Shown here: positions 1-12,479 of the stretch, in pieces
How the letters are laid out: every line of letters starts with the position of its first letter
Numbering within the stretch: position 1 is the first letter of the stretch
Assembly: GCA_001510575.1 (NCBI GenBank)
Contig: LNGK01000005.1
Span: 3,224,574-3,288,573 of the forward strand
From: Knoxdaviesia capensis
Lineage: Eukaryota; Ascomycota; Sordariomycetes; Microascales; Gondwanamycetaceae
DNA length: 64,000 bases
Direction of reading: 5' to 3'
Made by a program: the position numbers and the translations under genes
The notes under the pieces: generated by a model
The model's database searches: none
What the model was told of the DNA's origin: nothing
Seen by the model: only the letters and a program-made list of their open reading frames with translations

Positions 1-330
1 AAAATCTATATAAGAAGTAGAATATATCGCTACTTTAGAAACTACGTCTAAGGCTAAGTAGATCCGTATAATATTACGGGAAATAGGAGAAAATATCGGC
101 CCGACCGATATCTACTACGATAACGTAATAGCTAAGAAAGCTATATATAACGAGAGTAATAGGGTACGTTACCTAAGAATAATATACTACTTTATTCGGT
201 TAGAAGTTACTAAAGGTAACGTAAGAATATTAAAAATCAAAGGGAAGAATTAACGCGCGGATATCCTTACTAAAGCTCTAGTAAGACCCGAGTTTACTAA
301 GATAAGAGTAATACTTAACCTAACCGACGT
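1..330 (+). mobile_element. Decayed Ty1/copia-type retrotransposon, RNase H end of pol
   Basis: Reading the plus strand through stops gives a recognisable copia RNase H C-terminus: a segment like EYIATLETT near 20-50, then IYYDN, then RVRYLRIIYYFIR, and finally ADILTKALVRPEF near 257-297, the usual end of copia pol. Internal stops (for example just before the ADILTK motif) and a strongly AT-rich, TpA-rich composition mean the copy is dead. In Pezizomycotina this pattern is typical of repeat-induced point mutation. Only the 3' end lies in the window; the rest would be to the left. Family assignment rests on motif order. RIP is inferred from composition only. Confidence 0.75.
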
Positions 331-760
331 ATTATTAGTTATAGGGAAGGAAGTAAAGATAACTAAAGACGCGAATAATAGAAGTAGACGCGAATAATAG
401 AAGCGGAGATAACTAAAGATACGAAAGAGGAAGAGGATATAGAGGAGTATATAGTATATAAAGGAGGAAGCTCGGAATCTATTAAAGAGCATAAAGACCC
501 TAAGGAATAGAGGATATAGAGGAGCATATAGCATATATAGCATATAAGATATAGAAGCGCTATTCACGGGGAAGTATAGCCGACCTTATTACGTAAGGTC
601 GGCACGTAGTAATAATAACTAGCTATATCCACATCTCGCCCTCCGGATACGGTATAGCCTAAACTTCATCCTTACATATTATTATATTATATATGCATCA
701 CTAATATACCTATTAATAATTATATGTATACTCGGTGGTGGTCGTTAGTAGTTGATGTTT
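331..760. other. AT-rich tail of the retrotransposon relic with short direct repeats and a palindrome
   Basis: No gene is visible. The stretch continues the AT-rich composition of the copia relic and holds short direct repeats (a unit around GACGCGAATAATAGAAG near 369-405, and repeated AGGATATAGAGGAG units near 431-520). A palindrome lies at 580-602 with 9-bp arms CCGACCTTA and TAAGGTCGG. The area probably contains the 3' non-coding part and a degraded LTR, but I could not find clear LTR ends. Composition returns to normal by about 760. Confidence 0.5.
580..602. repeat. Short inverted repeat (9-bp arms) in the relic
   Basis: CCGACCTTA at 580-588 and TAAGGTCGG at 594-602 are exact inverted copies separated by 5 bases. 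It may be a remnant of an LTR end or an integration footprint. No function can be assigned. Confidence 0.6.
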
Positions 761-3700
761 CAACTGCTAGCAAATGGGCCTAGGCCCAGGCCTCTCTCTC
801 CTCACGCCCCGAAAAGCGAGGCCTAGGGAGATGGAGTAAAGATACTTTCTCGAAAATGCTGAGCGCAGCCCTCCTCGTCCTCCCTGGATTGGCTAGCAAC
901 AAAATCAGTGCAAGTGAATTTCGGAGATACAGTTCTATTCTGTTTTACTCATTTATTTGTCCTCTCCTTCCACTTGATCCTTGTTCGACGTGAATTCCCG
1001 AAAGCCTTGGCCCCGTTTGCCATCGAAGCAGGGCAAGCCGAAGCTACTTTACGTCCAGACCAGAAAATTCAGCCACTCAGAAACCTAGACTATCTTCGAT
1101 TGTGTGTGCCCACATTCCCAGATTGCTCCGAGCAGAGAGGAAAGGACCAAAGGACAAGCACAAACAGGGAATTTTAGCAGAGAGTCGGGAAAACCGCAGC
1201 AACCCGGCCTTTTTTGCCTGGGTCACTTTCCCAGCCAGAGCAGCGTTCTGCGCTACAATACACCCTGAAGGGGAGAGAAAAAGAAAGAAACGAAGATCCA
1301 GGTCCCAGTAGTGAAACATGCCGTAAAGCTGGTGTCGCTTGCACAACAATGGCCGTTTTCTCGCCAAAGGAAGTGGGAGAGGAGGGGCTTTAAAGCACCG
1401 AACGGAAACACAGCCAGGACACCTGTTCTGCCGGATTCCCTTCCCCCATCGGCAAAGTCCAGTATCTTGTCCCTGGAAAGGGTGTGTGGCCTGTTCTATC
1501 CTATCCATTTCCCCTCTCGCCAAACGAGCCCAACGATGGTTGCATATACCCGACCTCTGCATCCGCCCTTCAATTTGTGGATATGGCTGGGGCAGCACCA
1601 ACAACGAACGGTAGCAGCAGCACGGCAAACAGGACTGGCTGGCTGACTGATTGATACAGGGATGACATCTGGCGGCATGCTCTGCTCTAACCGCCAGGCT
1701 GTTCATTCCTGGCTCTCAACCCACTATCACATGGATATGAGTACAGTACGTGTCATATAAAATCTCGCATAACGCTGGCTATCTGGAGTTTGGAGCCGTA
1801 GCTGGCAAAGCAGAGAATGAATGATCCTCTTCGTACAATACATATCACTTATGCTTATGCTCTCTCTCTCTTCCCTCCACAAGATCACATCACAAACGCT
1901 CTCTCTTTTCCCAAATTCCCATGTCTCATTTCCCCCGTGTGTTTATCGTCCGCCCTCACATAATATATATGTCTGGACACGGCCCATTACGCTGGACTCG
2001 CCGGACTTGTTCCTAATACATGGCATGGCAGACACTAGCTGGTCTCGCTCTCCCCATTAAGCAGGTTTCCCTGTCTGCATGGGACAGATCCAGAGAAATG
2101 ACAGCAAGTCCAATCATCCCAGCCGCATGAGGCAGTTTTTACACCATTTTCCTTGCTTGTTTCGCTACATGGCCTGGCCATATCCGTCACAGCCTACATG
2201 TACGGACATCCATGGCGCGGCGACGCAAAATGCTGGTCTGGTCCCCCCTGGCTGGCCTTCCAGTAGCCGTATGATCCATATGATCCATATTGTTTGTAGC
2301 TTGCACTCCTCTCTTGCCATTCTTCTTCTTGTGTGTGCATGAGTGCCACCACCACCACCGCCTCTCCGTCTCCACCAAATCTGTGCTTTTCCCCCCATTT
2401 TACTCTACTATCCGACCATTTGAACTTAACATGCTTAACGGACTCAGCGCAGTAGAGAAAAGAGACGTCACCATTCTTTTGCTCCCTTCCTTCGGGTTGC
2501 TCCTTCCTTTCGAGATTTTTCCCTCTTTCCCTATCGTGCAGCCACCACTTTTTTGGAGTTCTGCAACTTTCCTTTTCTCCAACCTTTTCTCTCTTCTTCT
2601 TTTTTTGCTCTTCGTCTCTTCTTCTCTTCCTCTTTTTTTTTTCTTCCTCTCTCTACCTACTCTCTAATTCCTCCCCTTCTCCGTCTCTTTCGTTCACCCA
2701 TCTTCCCTTCCCTGTGCCACATCCACTCATACATCGTTGGCTCTTCTTTCTCTTCTTTAATCTTCGGTCACCTTCATATTCTTTCCCAGCATATCTGGTC
2801 CCTTTAACATAACCCCTCCTTGTCCTCTTCCTATTTCGCCGTGCTCTCACTTCATCGTTTCCATTTATCCATTTCACTCATCGTCCCTCGGATCTTCAAC
2901 TCTCTTCTGGCTGTCGATCTTCTCGTTGTCTCCGCTATTTCTGCCTTCGCCGATATACTCGCCATCCTCTGAATTCCGACGACTTCAATCTTCCTCCAGC
3001 TCTACATCTCTCATCGCTTCATCCCACTGGCCTTCGACACCGGATCGATCGACTTGTTGCCCCTCTATCGACGACACAACAAGACATCATCCGGCTTTTT
3101 ATGAATCCAGACTCTTCTCGTAAGCTCGCCTTTCTCCGCCCAGTACATCACGACGTCCTCCTAAAGAGTCTCAGCCCCTCATCTTTTGGTCTAATCTGGA
3201 AGCTCGGGATTTTCCGATACGTCGAGGAAAGTTTCTCGGTTCTAGTCTCCCGGATTTCGCTGGACTATCTTTTTTTGTCTTTCCGGCTTCCGAGAAGCAG
3301 GATTTGACTGCCCCAACCTTCGGAGAACCCAGGAATGCCGCCACTCCCAGCTGAGAGCGCACCCATACTGACTTAGAGCTGTTCTCAAGCTCGGCTTTTT
3401 TTTTCCTCCCACCTACTATATCCAGCATAGTATTTTAGGCCCTCTCGGATAATGCCCTGACATCATAAATCCTCTGCCTCTCTATCCCTCATTTTCCAGC
3501 TCTCATTCTTTCTTTCCCTGGACCTTGAGTCCACCTCATTATTTGGACCTAGACTACATAAATATGCAACCCATGTTCTACTAGCATCTCTGTCTTTATC
3601 TATACCTCTCTTCTAAGACCACTCACTATTATATATCAGTTTGATTTGGCCTCTTCAGAAAGCTTTCTGATCCATCTTTTTTTCCGTCTAATTGACTCTT

Positions 3701-4719
3701 TGCTTCTGGACTTCTGGGTTCCGGGCTCTATTTGGGACTCTTGTCTCGGGACTGTCTTGAACCACCTCTTAAAGCCAAGGTTAGTTAGACCTTGTTCCAA
3801 ACAAATTCTCTTGACGCCACATCACAATGAGATATGTGGTGTAATTTCACTCCTGCCTCGTGGTGATTCTGCAAATATTTTTGCCATATTTAGAGGAGCT
3901 TTAAGCCACTGATTAGGGCTGAAGCTGCTCTATATAATGATCATCATTGCATCCAGTGGAACACCATCGTTCAGGAAGCACACAAACTGATTTTCTATTT
4001 CTTTCCGGCAGGCTTTATTCAACCGGACCATTATTCATATCCGCTTCTTCCTCCTTGTGATTTCTTTTCCTCTTTTTTTTCCTTTTCCTTTCCTCCACAA
4101 CCTCAAATTGTCTCCTTCTTCCCCTCCCTCAAGACTAAGGTCACATACAGTCTTGATCTATCCTGGGACACCATCACTGTTACCTCTCCTCTTTCGGTGT
4201 TCCAGTCCGCCATACTCCCTGTATCTTGTCAAGCCTTCCCCTCGCTGCCACTGTTGGCGGTTGCAACGACCAGCTTCGGCTGTCCGCAACATCTTGCCTG
4301 TGGCGTGACACTGAAGGAAAGCTGCCAAGTGTCAGGAATACGTTGGTGGGGCTTTCCTCGCAAAGTCTTTCTTTCTTTCCACGATTTATCAGAACTGACA
4401 AACGCTAGTGGAAATCCCCTCATTTTTGTCATCTTCGCGGCATCATTCCCGCTGTGCGCTTCACCGACCGACTGCTGTGCGCTTCACCGACCGAGCTCGC
4501 CTCTACGCTCGAGTCTTCGGGTCGACATCGTCTTGAAACCCATATCTAGCCCTCTCGAGAAGCACAACTTTCCACCCGGACTTCCATGAATTATTTCACA
4601 TTCTAACGACTGGAAAGCATCACCGTCCTCTTCCCCTCCCACTCGACTACGGGGCAGATTCGAATTCGTCACGGAAGTTTTGTTCTGTTTCCTTCCGAGG
4701 AACAGCATCATCAGTCAAG
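761..4719. other. Gene-free lead-in to the RING gene; pyrimidine-rich from about 2,300 onward
   Basis: Open frames here are short, overlap in several frames and lack recognisable protein features. From about 2,300 the plus strand becomes rich in C and T with many CTCTTC/TTTCC runs. In Pezizomycotina such tracts often mark promoters and long 5' leaders of regulatory genes. Part of it may be the promoter or untranslated leader of the RING gene at 4720, possibly with an upstream non-coding exon. I see no RNA gene or mobile element. Confidence 0.5.
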
Positions 4720-7223
4720 ATGGACAGTGGCGGTCCTATGGATTACGTCTACCACGAGTCAAACCCCCCTAATACGGCATTGAACTCGGCCCAAGCATCA
4801 GATCAACAATGCTGTAGTACAACCTGTCAAAGCAGCCAAACCTCCCCCCAATCGATACCCCCGACCTCGATTCCCCAAATGTACTACCACCGACGCCAGC
4901 CTTCACTCCCGAACCAGACACGGCAGTCTCCTTCTCAGCCCACGACAGCCCATTCCCAGTTTGGTAGTGGGTGGAGTACAGAGCACCTAATGGCCATGAA
5001 TGCGTCCCGTATCCAGCTTCAGGAACGGCTTGCCAGCCTGAGCCCCACCCAGCAGTTCCTCATGGGCCTGGACACGGCACCACCTCAGTCCCATGCATCA
5101 GCAAATTTTAGTCAACCGGGTCTGGCTCTTCCATCTCTTGCAGAGATGGAGCGTCGTGCTGGTTTTCAAACCCCCGCTATCCCGCAAGCCTTGAACGAAT
5201 CCGGCCAAGGCTCGGGAAGCCGGTGTGCAAACGCATCGTATTCTGGTAACCCCGCCCATCCCTTTGGTGCCAGACACGATGCCCGCCCTCAACTCCCCTC
5301 CTTTCTCTCACAACCGCCCGTGCAAAGCGGTGCCTCGCCTTATCTACCGGGGCATTCTAGAACCCTTGCACCGGTGGTGTCTCTGGACACCGGCCACCCT
5401 CAGTCTTATTCGTCTTCCAGCCAGGTACCGTCTTTTCACAGACCCCTAGGTCAGAACTCAGGTATTACCGGATCGACTTTGGCTGGAGGGAGTGCCGTAC
5501 ACTCTAGAAGATTTACCTCTCCCGAATCTCTGACTCAGCCAGGTAGGTCACACATGAATAGTCATGTCAGAAAGAAAAAGAGTTGAGGTTCACTCAGATA
5601 AGCTATGACAAGCCATTATGACAGTCATGTCATAATCACTTATATAAGCTTGCCCTCTTCTCTATCTTTCTTGTTCTTTTTCCTATAGTATCTCTGGTGG
5701 TGGTTCTCTTTTTTTTTTCCTGCTATCTTTTGATTTTTGCTAATGCTCCTTGCATTCTCTCTCTCTCTCCGCAATAGCAAATTCTATCTATTCCAGCATG
5801 GACTCTAGCACACGCGCTGCTTCTTCAAATATGCCTTCTGGTGGCTCATTGCACCCACCAGCAGCTGGGGCGCCCAATCCGAGCTTATTACAGCCCATGT
5901 ATTCAGCTCCGCCTCAAGCCCCCGCTGCGGGCTCTGGTCCTCGATATCCTGTACCAGCAACGGCATATGTGCCGCCCAGCCAAACCGATGCCCGACGCCG
6001 GACCCAGGCGACTAGATCCCGCCGCAACCGGGTTCATTCTTCGGGTAGCGATCGGAGCCGGGACAGCGATGAGGATCCCGTTGATTCAGGATTACTCGAC
6101 AATCTCATTTCAGCCGGTATTAGAGCTGGGGTGTATGACGAAGTTAGGACTGCCCAGTTTCTTCGGGGATCCATCTCCACAAAGATGGTGGCATCGGCTT
6201 CCACCATCCGTTCCATGATCCCAGTCAGCCCCGAGGATCTTGCTGATAAGGACCAGCGTACGTATAAACACATACCAGCCAAGGTTTCCTTAGTAATCTG
6301 CATGATGCTTCTTTTGGCTAACATTCGACTTTATCTTTGGTTGATTATATAGACTGTGTTATTTGCTACAATGACTATGGCAAGCCAAGCCCGGAAGGAA
6401 TTACTGAAGTTGCCTTGAAGCTTCCTCCTTGCGGACATATCTTTGGAGACCATTGTATCAAGAAATGGTTTGAGGAGTCGGACAGCTGCCCGTACTGCCG
6501 CACCAAGCTCCCCTCTGAGCCCCGTGTCTCAGCCAACAACCGTGCTCTTATGAACTACTTCCGAGCTCAGGGAGCCGCCCGTGTTCATTCGTCAGTCACT
6601 CTCCAACCACCCATACCTTCTGTCTAGAGACCATAAACACTGACACTATGATTAGGCTCACCTCCGCAAGAGTTGCATCCTCCGAGTCGCAGCTCCGACC
6701 TCCCAGCTCCCAACAGGATGAGACAGCTCACCACGTCCCAACCCATCGGGAAAGACGGTCCCCGCCTTCCGATGTGAGCGACGCGCGTCGTCGGATTCGT
6801 GCCAGATACAGCAACAGCAATCCGACAAATACTCTTCCGACGGGGCCTTCAACCACTCTTAGCCGGTCAGTCCCGACCTCGTCGAATGATAATGTCTTGC
6901 CCTCGCTTAACCCGGCTGTTGGAGCATACAACCACAACATGGCCCACGCTCCGTCCGGCTTCGGCTCGCTGTCTAGCAGCATCCAGGCCCCACCGTCGTA
7001 TCGTCTTCCGGTCACCACTGCGACCTCGGGGCTTTCGCGCTTTTCAGTGCCCACTCTCCCCACTACGGCTCTGCCGACGCCTGCCGCTGTCCCCTCGGCC
7101 TCAGCCAGACTTGCAGGCACTTCAGCTCAATCGGCCCAGGCCCGCGGACAGCCGATGCCCGTCCGCCCTGGATTTTTCCACCATTTCCCTGGATCGGAGG
7201 AGCAGGCTCCTGGACGCAATTAG
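4720..7223 (+). CDS. RING-finger protein, likely E3 ubiquitin ligase, with long disordered flanks
   Basis: Proposed CDS join(4720..5542, 5778..6257, 6353..6590, 6656..7223), 702 aa. Introns start GTAGGT, GTACGT and GTCAGT and end in TAG; the last has a CTGAC branch site, and the frame is kept across all three. The start ATG sits in a good context (CAAGATGG). Residues 1-430 are rich in Ser, Pro and Gln and look disordered, with an Arg/Ser patch just after 350. The RING spans about 436-483: C436-x2-C439, C461-x-H463, C469, C480-x2-C483, with a Trp at 473 where E2 enzymes usually dock. The fifth zinc ligand position (466) is Gly, with His at 468. The C-terminal 190 residues are again Ser/Pro/Thr-rich. 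RING proteins of this kind usually transfer ubiquitin from an E2; the substrate is unknown. No orthologue name is recognised. A shorter protein starting at ATG 5798 is possible. Confidence 0.8.
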
Positions 7224-8825
7224 TCACTAACTGCACCTCTATGCAGAAGTACTCGCTGATCCCCTGGATTGCTCCTTTTTCTCCCGTCTTTAAGCTTCAC
7301 TCTCCCCTCCTTCACTCCGGCCCTTTTTTTCTTCTACTAGATTGCTATCAAGGTCGAGAATGAAGCACATTACCACTGATAATTAGAAGTAACTCCAGAT
7401 CATCTGGACACAATGGGTGCACTACTTTCATGCTTGCTTCTGCTTGTGAGCTGGGGCTTTGCTTTGTTTCCCCCTCACTAGTTCTGAGATCGCTTTGCTT
7501 TTTTTTGTTGTCCTTGCTTTTTCGTTGTTTCAGGAGGTATGTTGCTCTTATTGCTTGGGATGATATCACACTTTGTTTCTCTATTGGGTTACATTGGACT
7601 GTTTACTGCATTGGTCTTTTTCTGGGAGGGTTGCCTGTGTTTCATGCTTCCCGTTTCATGGTCTCCCTTTTCTCTCTTATGGATTCCCTTGGTTTCTGTT
7701 TCGTTCCCCCTGCTACTCGGAGTCATTGGTGATTCTTCTTTCCAACGGCATTTTGGGTGGGATTTGATACAGATGATTTTATGAACTTTGGTTGGTGTTT
7801 TCGTTTTTGTGTGGTCTCTTCTATTCTTTAGCTTTTGCTTTTTCTTTTCCCTGGCAGCAAGTGCTACTTGGTATGTCTAGTTTGTGTTGGAGAGATACGG
7901 TTACGGCATGGGGTCAGAACAGGCCTTACGAAAGAGCTGCATTCCGTATCGAGACTGAAACAACTCTTTCAAGACGCTTTCAAAGACTTACATCTCTATT
8001 CCAGGGATTCTTAGTGGGCTCATGTGTGTTAAAATAGCAGCGAGTCCATGTTTTCTTGTTCTGTCTTCTTTACACACACCAAGCGAGACCGACCCGAGGA
8101 AGGGTTCTGGTTCAGATAGTTTTGCGATCGGCCCTATGGGGACTCGCAAAAACAAATACAAGCGCGTTCTATTCACACGTTCAATTTTTCAACGACGATC
8201 CTCTCTGTCCAAGACATTAATACGATTCTATCTCGGAATTTTAAAGACAGTCCAAGTCGCTGGCTCGGCTCTGATCATTGTAGTGGTGGAGAAAGTGGGG
8301 ACGAAAGACCGGCAAAAAGTGGGCCGGGTGGCCCGTCCCGGGAGTGGGGCACGGGTAGCACATTTGGAAGCTTCTATCGACGGGGCTCTATCCGGCTGGA
8401 AAAGTACATACATCCAAAGCACCAGGCGACCAGACTCCTCGTTCGCTTTCTTGTCAAGTTGCCCCGTTGACAAGAACGTGAAATTTCGGCGGTCCAGCTC
8501 GCCTTGTCTAGAGATCTGACACCTGCATACAAAAGCGCCGTGCTGTAGAGATGTCTCCTTACCGTAGGACCCGTAGGACGAAGCCGGAGCGGGGAGGAGT
8601 AGGGGGTATTCCAGAGAACTCTACCCCGTCTTGTCATAGCTTTTTTACTCCTTTTTCAACTGCCGATCCATCGGAAACACAAGGCTGAGGATAGAGTTTA
8701 TCTCGGGAGCTGCAACGCCCGCCAACGTGTGGGCGACCGATATCTTGGAAGAATAGAGCTCAAAGGATCGACAGCTGGATATAAGCCACAGCTTCTAACC
8801 GAAGCCCCCAAAGGGAGCTTGGTAT

Positions 8826-8875
8826 ACTAATCTCCATCGCGACGGCTGTAGCACGCCGCGACAACGCAGATTAGT
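8826..8875. repeat. Imperfect stem-loop with 8-bp outer arms
   Basis: ACTAATCT at 8826-8833 and AGATTAGT at 8868-8875 are exact inverted copies, and CGCG occurs symmetrically inside. The transcript could fold into an interrupted hairpin of about 50 nt. It lies in non-coding DNA and has no known role. Confidence 0.4.
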
Positions 8876-10868
8876 GTTTCGATCTCAGTGTCGAAAATGA
8901 AGCATCCTAAGTTAGTGTTTGCTTCTATAGTTATATCTCTCATACCCCTTATAGCACATACATTGTGTGCATGGCTAGACGATGGTGAGGCACCTATAGA
9001 GGAATCAACTCCCGTCTTGAATTCCACTTTCTCATCCAAAGGAGGCGTTCCGAGTTTGGACGCATTGACTTGCCAGACGTGGCTTATTCTTGCGGCCCGC
9101 AATCGTCTTCTTTTTCGGACTCGCTTTTAGTGGGAGGACCAATATGGATACTTCGCCGACTTCGCAAAAAGAATCCGGGGCGCGATTACCTCTTTGCCAT
9201 GAAAGAGACGTCCCAGGCCATCTCTCGCCATGTATATTCTCGTTCGAAGACATGCGGCGAAGCCCTGGCGTCCCTTGCACCCAGTCTGGCAAGTCCTCAT
9301 GTATCCTGGCCCAGCCATTTGGGACGCGAGGCTCGTCAATCGCAAGAGACTCTATGGCAGGCTCCAGGGTCGCCGATGTCTGATTACACAGACGGTGGAC
9401 CGGTGCTACACAAGAAGAACGAGTGGTGTGCGCGTGCATCTCGTATAGCGGCCGTGCTGGGACGGCGATAACTAGTGATGCCCCCCATGTCTGTCGGTGC
9501 TCGAGTAGATCTATTCTGTCTGAAGCTGGTGATGTCAGTTGGTGTATGTAATATTGCCGGTGTCTGGTGAAATGGAAAGGAAGGAGGGGTGAGGGGGATG
9601 CCGGACTTTTATGTCACCTATTTCCCACTTTTCAGTCATCATCCACCGATGTATAATGTTTTTTTTATTCTCCTCCTATGAATCATAAATTACAGACAAG
9701 CGTATTCTGAATCAGTTGTTGAATACTTAGGGTTGTTAGGGTCTGTGGAGTATGTCTTAGGGTTTGGGTTGGTATTCAGGATGGAGGCCACCGGAACGCA
9801 GAACGATATCAAGCTGAGTCGCCGGGAGTGGTATCGTAGCCCAAGACATCTCTTTAACCCAAGACCTAACAGCTAGTCCAAGACCACACTATTACAAAGA
9901 ATACAAGCGGGAAGTTAAGCTGAGAGGCCACGTTGGGGGGCCACCGTGATGGAAACTACATATCACATAGTACATACAGACAACGCCAGAGATCGAAACA
10001 GAGAGGAGGCGTTTTTCCCAGTCCAGTCATGAAATTTCCCACACGCGCAAATCTTGCCCACATTGGGTGTTAGGGCGAGATTCTTTCTGCGTGGCCATGG
10101 CACGGTGAGGGGACGGCAAGCACTGATAATTGGCTGGGTGGTGCATCCATCAGAGCTTTTTGCCTCATAAGTTCACTGGCTGACCTGTTTATCTCTCTCC
10201 GCTTTCAACAAAGATGAGCTTGGATTTGTGTCTCTCAGTAGGGTTACACGTGGCAGGCAGCCCACCATTGGAATATGCCGGAAGGAAGCTGTGAACATCC
10301 GGCTGGGCTTTAAGGATGTGTGCAAAGATGCATGTAGTGAGCTTCTGCTTTTACTTCGCCTTACCGTGGTGAGTCCGTCCGTCTGTTCCCAATATGAATT
10401 CCCACGTCAGGCTTGTTTGATTCTGCGGAACTGGGCAATTGAAGGACCGCGGAAAAGGAATATTTTGAGAAAAAAGTACTCGGACCACAGCCAGTTGTAC
10501 ATGTGGATATCAAAGTGGACAACGGGCAATCTGACTAAGACGATTGGGCTTCAGCCAAGAGACAGGAGCAGTTTTCATATATAAGATATGCAACAAAAGA
10601 CGGAGCTCTTGAGTTGTACTGATCCGGGTGAGTGAGTGCTGTATGTAACACCGGGAGGGAGATCTGGCGACAGCAGACTTTGACGCGGGAGGCAGCCGGC
10701 CGTGAGGACGACGCCATCGGTGAGCCATTGGACACAGATTCTTGGTTTGCCACACCGCCGCGCGTCTGTCGACTTGATGACTTGAAGGGGGTTGAGGGAA
10801 GAAGAAAAAGAAGAAAAGGAGTCTTGGGGGAATATCCGGCCGAGATAATCAGGTTGTCCAGTTCACGG

Positions 10869-10900
<32 letters not shown>
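10869..10900. repeat. Homopolymer junction, T19 followed by A13
   Basis: An uninterrupted run of 19 T is followed directly by 13 A, making a self-complementary tract in intergenic DNA. Such tracts are unstable in replication and sequencing, so the length may be imprecise. It could nucleate a hairpin or exclude nucleosomes. Confidence 0.8.
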
Positions 10901-12471
10901 GGGGACGAGATTTACACGTTGGCAGCCAGGTTACGGAAGATATTTTGGCAGCGCGGTGGGGTTTCCGACCAGGTTTGGCCTGCTTGGCCTGGTCGCTTTT
11001 GTTTGGGCTTCGCGTTTGTGATAATTTCTTGAAGCCCAATGTCGGTGAGGAGGAAGTGCGGTGACAGGGTGGAACGAAACAAAAAAAAGGGGCAGAAGAT
11101 GGCGAGTAAAGATTGAAGATATGAGAGAAGGATACTGCTGAGCTAGGTACAAGATAGAGACGTGATGACGATAGTGGAAGAGAAGATGCACGCAAATACA
11201 CGTGAAGCTGATGGAGAGAGATAATAACGAACACACAGCCGAACGATGACAAAGGCTGAGGTGGAGGGAGTTTGGAGACTGATGTAAATACAGTGCGGAC
11301 GAAACTACACACGGCCCTCCGTTGGGCTACGGGTGTGGGGCATCTGGGGTCGTTGTTCCTTCCCGCCAGCAAACTCACGCGGTGTGGAGCCTGACAAGGC
11401 CCCACAAATCGACAGCTCACACAGTGCGACTACGGCCTCGCGGTTCAGGCCGGGAGGGAGCAGGAAGGGACGATCGACAAGGAGGAAAGGAAGTCGTCCG
11501 CAGAAGGGATGAAGAAGAAGGCACGGTGATGCAAAGGGGAGAATGTGTGCGCATCTGGGAAAGAGCGATGCACATCATATCAGCGAAACCCAAGCTGAAC
11601 ATGGAGGGCAACAGCAGCAATTCGGTCGTGCAGATCGTGGCTTCTTGAACAAAATGCTGCTCCTGCCGCTCTCTTCTTCGTATGACCTTCCCAGCCCCAC
11701 CATTTCTTGCTCCTGCCTACTTTCTTTTCTCACTCGTCGACTCTTTCCCTGCCCCCCCTGGTCCCTTCCATTTCGATTTTCAGCTCTCCATAAACAAAAA
11801 ATCATAACAAAAACCCACAAAACCCCCAACCCGTAAATTATTGCCAGATCCATATCCATTCATCATCGACGGCATTTCTGTTGTTTGATATTTCTTTTTC
11901 TGTTTCTCTTCTTCTTCCCATCTCCATCTGATTTCGGCCCAACCATCCGAAACTTCCTTTCCTTTACATATATATCTCCTGAAATATTGCATATATCTAT
12001 TCGCGTCTCTTGATCTTCATTCGGTGTCGTGAATTCCGATTTGTCTTTCCCTTCGACGCCTTGGTTTTTGTCTTTTGTTTCTGACCGTGCCTCCAAAATA
12101 AGCCACGACGGCGCCCAACGTTATTATTATCTTCAACGACGAGAGAGAAAAACCTGCATTGCATAGACGTGGCGATAGAGAGCTAGAGAGTATATGAGAG
12201 ACGAGTAGGAACTATCTTGAACGAGAGAAAGTGTGACTGTGTCAGAGCAAGTAAGTGAACGAACAAGCCAGACGTGTCTGGAGAGCTGTGATACTATCAT
12301 CTCTCTTCTCTGCCCTACCCGTTCGCTGATCTCCGCAAAGATCTTCAAACGACAATGCCATGATATCAAACCCGACACGCATTCCATAACCCAAAAGGAT
12401 CTCTAACCCTCCCTTTTTGTATGCAGTTCTAGAAATATATATATATATATCTTGCGACCACCGCTTTCCTC

Positions 12472-12479
12472 ATATATAA
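12472..12479 (+). promoter_or_regulatory. Possible TATA element of the leashin-like gene
   Basis: TATATAAC lies about 230 bp before the ATG at 12706, at the end of a C/T-rich stretch. The distance suits a promoter followed by a leader of about 200 nt. Filamentous fungal promoters often lack a defined TATA box, so this is tentative. Confidence 0.3.

Noticed and set aside
8022..8519. 165-residue plus-strand frame after the RING gene
   Set aside because: No domain, overlapping frames of similar length on both strands, no splice support.
9781..9960. Possible 5S-like fragments (GGGAAGTTAAGCTGAGAGG)
   Set aside because: Only a short similarity; lacks the 5' and 3' helix and the internal promoter boxes seen in the real 5S gene at 62325-62443.
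10863..11420. 185-residue minus-strand frame
   Set aside because: Ends in a poly-Lys run derived from the T19A13 tract; composition typical of non-coding pyrimidine-rich DNA.
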